Shown here: positions 4,242-9,837 of the stretch, one piece after another
Numbering within the stretch: the first letter of the stretch is position 1
How the letters are laid out: every line of letters begins with the position of its first letter
Origin: Thiorhodovibrio sp.
Lineage (GTDB): Bacteria; Pseudomonadota; Gammaproteobacteria; Chromatiales; Chromatiaceae
Direction of reading: 5' to 3'
Length of the DNA stretch: 12,239 nt
NCBI GenBank assembly: GCA_007128075.1
Contig: SKYD01000031.1
Span: forward strand, 1-12,239
Position numbers and translations under genes: made by a program
Notes under the pieces: model-generated
What the model was told of the DNA's origin: nothing
The model's database searches: none
The model's input: only the letters and a program-made list of their open reading frames with translations

Positions 4242-7070
4242 TTAGCGCACTCGCTGTTGTGCAATTATTTTTTGCAAATCATTTTTACATTTTTGCATTA
4301 ATCGCTCCTCACTTTCATTCAGTGCATCGACATCGAACCACAATTCTTTTCCACTGATGTAGAGAGCCGCAATTCTGTCTATATTCAGCAAGTCATAGAT
4401 ATTGACCCATTCGTCTTCCACTTTAATGGCAAGATTCGGATTAAAAATATAATAACCGCGAATCACTCGATAAAACAGCTTGCGATTGTAGCGATCTTCT
4501 TTGCTGAATTCGTTTTTAGCTAAAATGCTCGATAGATAGGCTCGTTTTTTGCGCCGCTCTGGCAGAATGCTGTGCGGGATATGCTCTATGGCATTGATAA
4601 AATCTTGGGTGGTAAAGCCTTCCAGTCGCCCACGCATTCTCTTGGACATCACGCGATAAAACAGCGCAATCATCAAATTCAGCATAAAAAATTCCATGCT
4701 GTTTTTGTCAAGTTTGATTAAGCGCTCATCGACTTGAATGCTCATACTGGTTGGTTCAAGTTGTTGGTAAATGTCCTTTAATTTCTTTTGCGCATAGGCT
4801 TTATTGTTTGCGCTTTGTGCCAGCGCAATCTGAAATGCGGTCATGCCATTGCCGTCAACTTTTTCAGTATCAGCCCCCAACTCAAACAACGCCTTAATCA
4901 GCTCGGTATTGCCCACCCATGCCGCAACCATTAACGGTGTTTGGTTAAAAATATTGCGAAAATCAGTGCCATATTGACCAACTTGCTTTAATACCGCATC
5001 GGGCTTCTTAAAGCTATACATGCTGTAATGCTTCTGTTGCAGTAGTTGCAGACCTTTTTCTGAATTTTTAGCAGCTTTAAATTCGATCTTGAGCAGGCTG
5101 TTGATGATGTCGCGGTCTTCGTAAACCAAAGCATATTCATACAAGGTGATTTTGGCGTTTTTGTCATTGCCTTCTAAAGCTTTGTGCTTTAGTTCATCCA
5201 AATAATCATTGGTGATCACCTGCCACGGGGGTGTTTTTTGTTGCAAAATTTCGCTGCGAATACGCTCAGCCTGTTCTTGTTTGCCTTGCAATTCCAGCTT
5301 GTGCGCTTCTTGCCGCCAGGCATCGAGGCTAGAGTTTTGAGCCGCTAATTGCAACTGATCTTGGGCATTGCGCAGACCAAGAAGATCCAGAAAAGACTGC
5401 TTAGGATTTTTTTCAATCCAATAGAGATTTTTAACCGCACGGGTGATCGCAACATACAAGGAATTAATATAAAACTTATAAACCTCTAGTGATTTATCAG
5501 TTTTATCTTTGGCGCGAGCATATTTAATGTCTTGCTCTAAATCAGCCGCAGTGACCCCTTTGCTGATTTCTCGATAGCGGCTCTCCTCTTGGCTTAAAAA
5601 ATTATAAAGAATAATATTTTCATACTCTAGCCCTTTTGCTTCTTGAATTGTAAACACCAGTGGTGTCTTAAAATATTGTTGCGCCAGTGGTTTTTGGTCA
5701 GGTGTCATCACAATCACCGCAAACAGCGTCGAGGCTTTGGTTTTGTTGTCCAATTCCTGACGAATGGTGACAGTGTCCTGTAAAAACAGCACCTCACCTT
5801 GGGTGTAGCCATTGCTTTCAACTAAGTAATGGCTTTCTTTATCAATCGAGCCAAAACGCTGATTCTTGATTTTTAAAATCTTGTTGGCAATGTCAGTGAT
5901 TTGCGGCGAGTTGCGATAATTTTTATTTAAAACCCGAATCAATTCATCTGAGGTTTGCAAATCCTCCTGCCGATAAAACAGGGTTTTGACTTTCGACCAT
6001 GAAAAAAAGTTAGGATGCACAATCTGATTGGAGTCACCACAAAGCAGAAAATCCTGCACCTGACGCAGTGACTTGATAATCAAATAGAGCTGGATATTGG
6101 TTAAATCTTGAACCTCATCAACAACCACAAAATCATAACTGGGCTGGACATGTGCTAAATACTGGTGACTGACAATATTGCTGTCATAAAAATTGTGTTC
6201 TTGTAAAAATTTTAGATATTTTTCAAAAATATCATACACTGCACCTCGCTCTTCCCCTAAAAAGATCGACTCTTTCACACCAAGATTGAGATAATCCTCG
6301 CGGCTTAGCCAGCTTTTGTCAGTCGCAGGCCCGGTAATCACACCGCGAAACTCTTCAAATATTTTGTGACCGTCTTTGAGTTGCCCTTGTCGAAAGCGGC
6401 TAAACCAGTTCTGGAATGCTTGAAAAGTAATTGGTTTGCCAGTTGGCACGCGGATACTTTCTAAAAATTCCTGAAATGACAAAAAGTCAACTTGCTGGTC
6501 GGGGTTTTCATAATGGTTGGCATAATACAGATCACGAGAATTTTTAACCAAATAAGCCGACTGCGTGACATAAAGCACATCCCCTATTGCCTGCTTCATT
6601 TTTTCTAGCGTCAACGCAGTTTTGCCACTGCCCGCCGAGCCAATAACAATCAGTGGTGGATGCAAATCAAAAACGGATTGTTGGCTATCATCAAACGAGA
6701 TGATTTTATCAAGTAGGTTAAATGAGGAGTGATTGGGATTGAGATAAACCAGCGATTTTTCTTCAGTTTTATCAATACTGGTGATGACTGGAATCTTATC
6801 TTCATCAATCTGGCTGACTTGGCGTAAAAAACGCGAGTCTTGATAGGCATGATTGGGAATAAATTCCAGCATCAGCGCGTAACTTTGCCCGTCATGGTGA
6901 TAGATTGAAAACAACAAACGATCACGCTGATTGAGCCGCGCACGATATAAATTATCGCCAATTTTTTTGACATCGGCTGATTTAAAATCATCGGCTTCCA
7001 AGTATTTTTTCAGCTTGGCAAAGCTAGGAATTTTTTTGGTGTTGAGTTCGTTATAGATTAAAACTTTCAT
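4242..7070 (-). CDS. RelE/ParE-like domain + SF1 (UvrD/Rep-type) helicase + ankyrin fusion protein
   Basis: A 942-residue cytoplasmic protein. Residues 1-85 resemble a RelE/ParE-type toxin fold: NLYRARLNQRDRLLFSI (40-56) aligns by eye with the YKIKLRSSGYRLVYQV segment of E. coli RelE, placing R43, R45 and R51 at K52, K54 and R61. The SF1 helicase core follows: a possible Q motif DDSQQ (127-131), Walker A GSAGSGKT (144-151), motif II VVVDEVQDLT (315-324), motif III LLCGDSNQIVH (342-352), motif IV NYRNSPQI (384-391), motif V QEAKGLEYENI (476-486) and motif VI LYVAITRA (538-545). All core motifs look intact, so ATP-driven nucleic-acid translocation is likely. After a charged helical linker there is one full ankyrin repeat and part of a second (about 708-760; NQTPLMVAAWVGNTELIKAL). 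Residues 775-942 are unrecognised. An in-frame TAG 9 bases before the ATG fixes the start. No separate antitoxin gene lies nearby. Biological role unknown; defence is inference only. Confidence 0.85.
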   Translation of the reverse strand: MKVLIYNELNTKKIPSFAKLKKYLEADDFKSADVKKIGDNLYRARLNQRDRLLFSIYHHDGQSYALMLEFIPNHAYQDSRFLRQVSQIDEDKIPVITSIDKTEEKSLVYLNPNHSSFNLLDKIISFDDSQQSVFDLHPPLIVIGSAGSGKTALTLEKMKQAIGDVLYVTQSAYLVKNSRDLYYANHYENPDQQVDFLSFQEFLESIRVPTGKPITFQAFQNWFSRFRQGQLKDGHKIFEEFRGVITGPATDKSWLSREDYLNLGVKESIFLGEERGAVYDIFEKYLKFLQEHNFYDSNIVSHQYLAHVQPSYDFVVVDEVQDLTNIQLYLIIKSLRQVQDFLLCGDSNQIVHPNFFSWSKVKTLFYRQEDLQTSDELIRVLNKNYRNSPQITDIANKILKIKNQRFGSIDKESHYLVESNGYTQGEVLFLQDTVTIRQELDNKTKASTLFAVIVMTPDQKPLAQQYFKTPLVFTIQEAKGLEYENIILYNFLSQEESRYREISKGVTAADLEQDIKYARAKDKTDKSLEVYKFYINSLYVAITRAVKNLYWIEKNPKQSFLDLLGLRNAQDQLQLAAQNSSLDAWRQEAHKLELQGKQEQAERIRSEILQQKTPPWQVITNDYLDELKHKALEGNDKNAKITLYEYALVYEDRDIINSLLKIEFKAAKNSEKGLQLLQQKHYSMYSFKKPDAVLKQVGQYGTDFRNIFNQTPLMVAAWVGNTELIKALFELGADTEKVDGNGMTAFQIALAQSANNKAYAQKKLKDIYQQLEPTSMSIQVDERLIKLDKNSMEFFMLNLMIALFYRVMSKRMRGRLEGFTTQDFINAIEHIPHSILPERRKKRAYLSSILAKNEFSKEDRYNRKLFYRVIRGYYIFNPNLAIKVEDEWVNIYDLLNIDRIAALYISGKELWFDVDALNESEERLMQKCKNDLQKIIAQQRVR

Positions 7071-7081
7071 AGCGTGACACT

Positions 7082-7110
7082 AAAATATCTTAGGTTTTTA
7101 ATGGTGGCAA
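7082..7110 (-). promoter_or_regulatory. Sigma70-type promoter candidate for the helicase gene
   Basis: On the minus strand, TTGCCA (7110-7105) is separated by exactly 17 bases from TATTTT (7087-7082). The -35 matches consensus at 5 of 6 positions and the -10 at 4 of 6. The -10 ends only 11 bases before the ATG at 7070, so the transcript would start about 5 bases upstream of it. That leaves no room for a Shine-Dalgarno, and none is seen. Confidence 0.5.
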
Positions 7111-7233
7111 TGGGGCAATGCCTCGCGCTGGACCACAGCCAATAACACGCATTATGGCAGCGGGAGGCGCACCAAGGCCAGCGGCGACACTATGATAGCT
7201 CACACTCGTCCCATCTCGACACCAAAAATTGCG

Positions 7234-7239
7234 TATACT
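7234..7239 (+). promoter_or_regulatory. Possible -10 element for the GGDEF-EAL gene
   Basis: TATACT lies 17 bases ahead of the GTG and 35 ahead of the alternative TTG start. No matching -35 is found at 16-18 bases; TCGACA at 7216-7221 is too close. The rest of the 186-base divergent gap (7071-7256) holds the helicase promoter candidate and nothing else I can support. Confidence 0.3.
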
Positions 7240-7256
7240 AGTAGCTGCTTCAAATT

Positions 7257-9704
7257 GTGTCTGGAAGGCCTGAGTTGAATACCCCGTCTGATTCCGAATT
7301 TCGTGATATTTTTGAGCAGTCAAGCATTGGGTTGGCGATTCTCGATACCGCTGGCAAGGTGTTGTTGCTCAATGATGCTTGGCGGCGGCTGATTCCCCAA
7401 GTGTTGCCGCTTGCCCCTGAGCTCACTCTACCGCTGGTGGTCGCCCCGGCGCATCAAGCCCTGGTGCGCCAGCGTTTAGAACAGTTGCTCAATCACGACA
7501 TTGAGCGCATCAGCCTCGATCTTACTGAAGACAACCATTTCAGTTGGCTGCGGCTGACGGTGCGCCCGCAGCGCACCGCACCAAATCAGCCATCGCGCCT
7601 GATTGCCACCCTCGATGACATCACCGAACGCAAACAGTTACAGCTCACGCACAAGGCACAAGAGCGCGTGTTGCAGCTCTTTATCGAATACGCACCGGCG
7701 AGTTTGGCGATGTTTGATCGCAACATGTACTTTATGGCCGTGAGCAAACGCTGGATCAGCGATTATCAACTCAATGATATACCGCTGATTGGGCGTTCAC
7801 ATTATGATGTATTCCCTGAGCTTCCCGAACGCTGGCGCCAAGCGCATCAACGCGCCCTGGCTGGCGAGGTGCTGCGCGGTGACGATGATTATTTTGTGCG
7901 ACCATCGGGGCAGGTGCAGTGGCAGCGTTGGGAGGTGCGTCCTTGGTATGAGGATGAAGACGAGCAGCGCATCGGCGGCATTTTGTTGTTCACTGAAGAC
8001 ATCACCCAAAAAAAACAGGCTGAGGAAGAAATCCGCATCGCGGCGACAGCCTTTGAATCCAACCAATGTATGGTCGTCACCGATCACCAGCAGCGCATTT
8101 TGCGGGTCAATCGCGCCTTTGTCGCCACAACGGGATATAGCGAAGCTGAAGTCATCGGCAAAACCCCGGCGATGTTGCAATCGGGTCGCCATGATGCTGC
8201 CTTTTATGATGACATGTGGACAACGCTGCATCACAGCGGCCAATGGCAGGGCGAGATTTGGAACCGCCGCAAAAATGGGGAAATTTATCCCGAATGGTTG
8301 AGTATCTCGGCAGTGACCAACGACGCAGGCGAAGTGACCCATTATGTCGGGGCCTTTGTCGATACTTCGCAACACAAACAGGCACTGGATCAGATTCACC
8401 ATCTGTCGTATTTCGACGGACTCACCAAGCTCCCCAACCGTCGGCTGTTGCGGGATCGTTTACAACAATCACTGCTTGCTTGCCAACGCCATCGCTGTTA
8501 TGGCGCGGTAATCTTTGTCGATCTTGATCATTTTCGCGCCATCAATGACACCCAAGGCCATGATTTTGGAGATCAATTGCTCGTTGAGATGGCGCGGCGA
8601 CTCTCGGCGTGCGTACATGGTGATGACACCGTGGCGCGTCAAGGCAGTGATGAATTTGTGTTGGTCATTGATCGTCTCAACGCCAAGTACACCTACGCCA
8701 TTCGTGAGGCACAAGCGATTGCCCAGCGCATTCAGCACGCCGTCCGCCGCCCACTCAGCGTCAATGGCAATGATTTTGTGTTCACTGCCAGTTTAGGCAT
8801 TAGCCTGTTTGATGGCAGCATCACCGAGGTCGATGAGCTGATGCGCCGGGCTGATGCCTCGATGATGCAGGTCAAACGGCTGGGCAATGATCGGGTGCAT
8901 TTTTTTGATGACCAGATGCAGACAGCACTCGAAGAACGCATGATGCTGGAGAGCCGACTGCGCAAGGCGATCCCCAGCCAACTGCTGCTCTATTATCAAG
9001 TGCAGGTCAATGCCCAAGGTCAGCCGATTGGGGCTGAGGTGTTGGTGCGCTGGCAGCATCCCGAACAAGGCCTGGTCTCGCCAGCGGCATTTATTCCACT
9101 GGCTGAAGAAACAGGGCTGATTCTGCCGATGGGACAGTGGATTTTAGATTCCGCCTGCGAGCAGCTCAAACGCTGGGAGGCGCACCCACACTATCGCCAC
9201 CTCACGCTGTCGGTCAATGTCAGCGCCCGCCAATTTCAACATAGCGAGCTGGTTGCCGAGGTGCTCAGCGCGCTCAAACGCTCTGGGGCGAATCCGGCGC
9301 GGCTCAAGCTCGAACTCACCGAGAGCATGCTGCTGGAGGAAATCGGCGCGGTGATCGAAAAAATGGCAACCATCAAAGACTGCGGCGTGCAGTTCTCGCT
9401 GGATGATTTTGGCATGGGCTTTTCCTCGCTGTCCTATCTCAAACGGCTGCCGCTCAACCAGCTCAAAATCGATCAATCCTTTGTCCGTGATGTCGAAACC
9501 GATCCCAACGATGCCGCCATTGTGCAGGCGATTTTGACCTTGGGCAACAGCTTGGGGCTGAATGTCATCGCTGAAGGTGTTGAAACCGAATCTCAGCGTG
9601 ATTTTTTAGCAGCGCACGGCTGTGTTGCTTATCAAGGCTATTTGTTTGGTAAACCCATGCCCTTAGCTGATTTTGAGCGTCATTTAGCACAATCAATACC
9701 TTAA
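7257..9704 (+). CDS. PAS-PAS-PAS-GGDEF-EAL c-di-GMP turnover protein, degenerate GGDEF
   Basis: An 815-residue cytoplasmic signalling protein with no membrane segment. Three PAS-type sensor modules occupy about residues 12-128, 136-256 and 260-378; two end in DITERK- or DITQKK-type linkers. The GGDEF domain (about 383-552) keeps DLDHFRAIND (422-431) but has RQGSDEF (461-467) instead of RxGGDEF, HGDD in place of the RxxD inhibitory site, and ADASMMQVKRLGNDR instead of the usual ADxAMYxAKxxGxN. The EAL domain (about 560-808) has EVL (594-596) in place of EAL but keeps N654, the LELTE segment (685-689), DDFGMGFSS (716-724), K737, E773 and Q793, the set known for active phosphodiesterases. The likely net activity is c-di-GMP hydrolysis, with the GGDEF half perhaps a GTP-binding regulator. 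The start is uncertain: the GTG at 7257 has no Shine-Dalgarno, whereas the TTG at 7275 has GGAAGG 6 bases ahead. Confidence 0.92.
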   Translation: MSGRPELNTPSDSEFRDIFEQSSIGLAILDTAGKVLLLNDAWRRLIPQVLPLAPELTLPLVVAPAHQALVRQRLEQLLNHDIERISLDLTEDNHFSWLRLTVRPQRTAPNQPSRLIATLDDITERKQLQLTHKAQERVLQLFIEYAPASLAMFDRNMYFMAVSKRWISDYQLNDIPLIGRSHYDVFPELPERWRQAHQRALAGEVLRGDDDYFVRPSGQVQWQRWEVRPWYEDEDEQRIGGILLFTEDITQKKQAEEEIRIAATAFESNQCMVVTDHQQRILRVNRAFVATTGYSEAEVIGKTPAMLQSGRHDAAFYDDMWTTLHHSGQWQGEIWNRRKNGEIYPEWLSISAVTNDAGEVTHYVGAFVDTSQHKQALDQIHHLSYFDGLTKLPNRRLLRDRLQQSLLACQRHRCYGAVIFVDLDHFRAINDTQGHDFGDQLLVEMARRLSACVHGDDTVARQGSDEFVLVIDRLNAKYTYAIREAQAIAQRIQHAVRRPLSVNGNDFVFTASLGISLFDGSITEVDELMRRADASMMQVKRLGNDRVHFFDDQMQTALEERMMLESRLRKAIPSQLLLYYQVQVNAQGQPIGAEVLVRWQHPEQGLVSPAAFIPLAEETGLILPMGQWILDSACEQLKRWEAHPHYRHLTLSVNVSARQFQHSELVAEVLSALKRSGANPARLKLELTESMLLEEIGAVIEKMATIKDCGVQFSLDDFGMGFSSLSYLKRLPLNQLKIDQSFVRDVETDPNDAAIVQAILTLGNSLGLNVIAEGVETESQRDFLAAHGCVAYQGYLFGKPMPLADFERHLAQSIP
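7263..7268 (+). promoter_or_regulatory. Shine-Dalgarno-like GGAAGG inside the annotated 5' end of the GGDEF-EAL gene
   Basis: GGAAGG lies 6 bases before an in-frame TTG at 7275. The upstream GTG at 7257 has only AT-rich sequence before it. If this site is used, the protein starts six codons later; no domain is affected. Confidence 0.4.
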
Positions 9705-9746
9705 ATAGTCATACACTATAAGCATAGTCTGATATACTGTTTTTGC

Positions 9747-9766
9747 CGCAAGATACTTTACTTGCG
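9747..9766. other. Hairpin between the GGDEF-EAL gene and the sensor kinase gene
   Basis: CGCAAG (9747-9752) and CTTGCG (9761-9766) form a perfect 6-bp stem around an 8-base A/T-rich loop, in the 133-base gap 9705-9837. The bases after the stem are A/T-rich but not a T-run, so an intrinsic terminator is doubtful. A TATACT lies just upstream (9733-9738) with no good -35 at the right distance; it could be the -10 of a promoter for the kinase gene. Confidence 0.3.
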
Positions 9767-9837
9767 TGATTAAATTGGCGTATGTTGAACGCAGCGGATC
9801 ACATATTATTCCGACCGCACCAACAGAATTTTGGATT

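Noticed and set aside
4064..4264. 66-codon minus-strand frame between the helicase and rhodanese genes
   Set aside because: Overlaps the helicase stop, Cys/His-scattered product without a zinc-finger pattern, no ribosome site; left as intergenic.
7090..7323. 77-codon minus-strand frame across the divergent gap
   Set aside because: It overlaps both the helicase promoter candidate and the start of the GGDEF-EAL gene, and its product has no recognisable features.
7797..8402. 201-codon open frame antisense to the PAS part of the GGDEF-EAL gene
   Set aside because: It lies wholly opposite a strong domain-matched gene, has no ribosome site and matches no family; it follows from the codon bias of the real gene.
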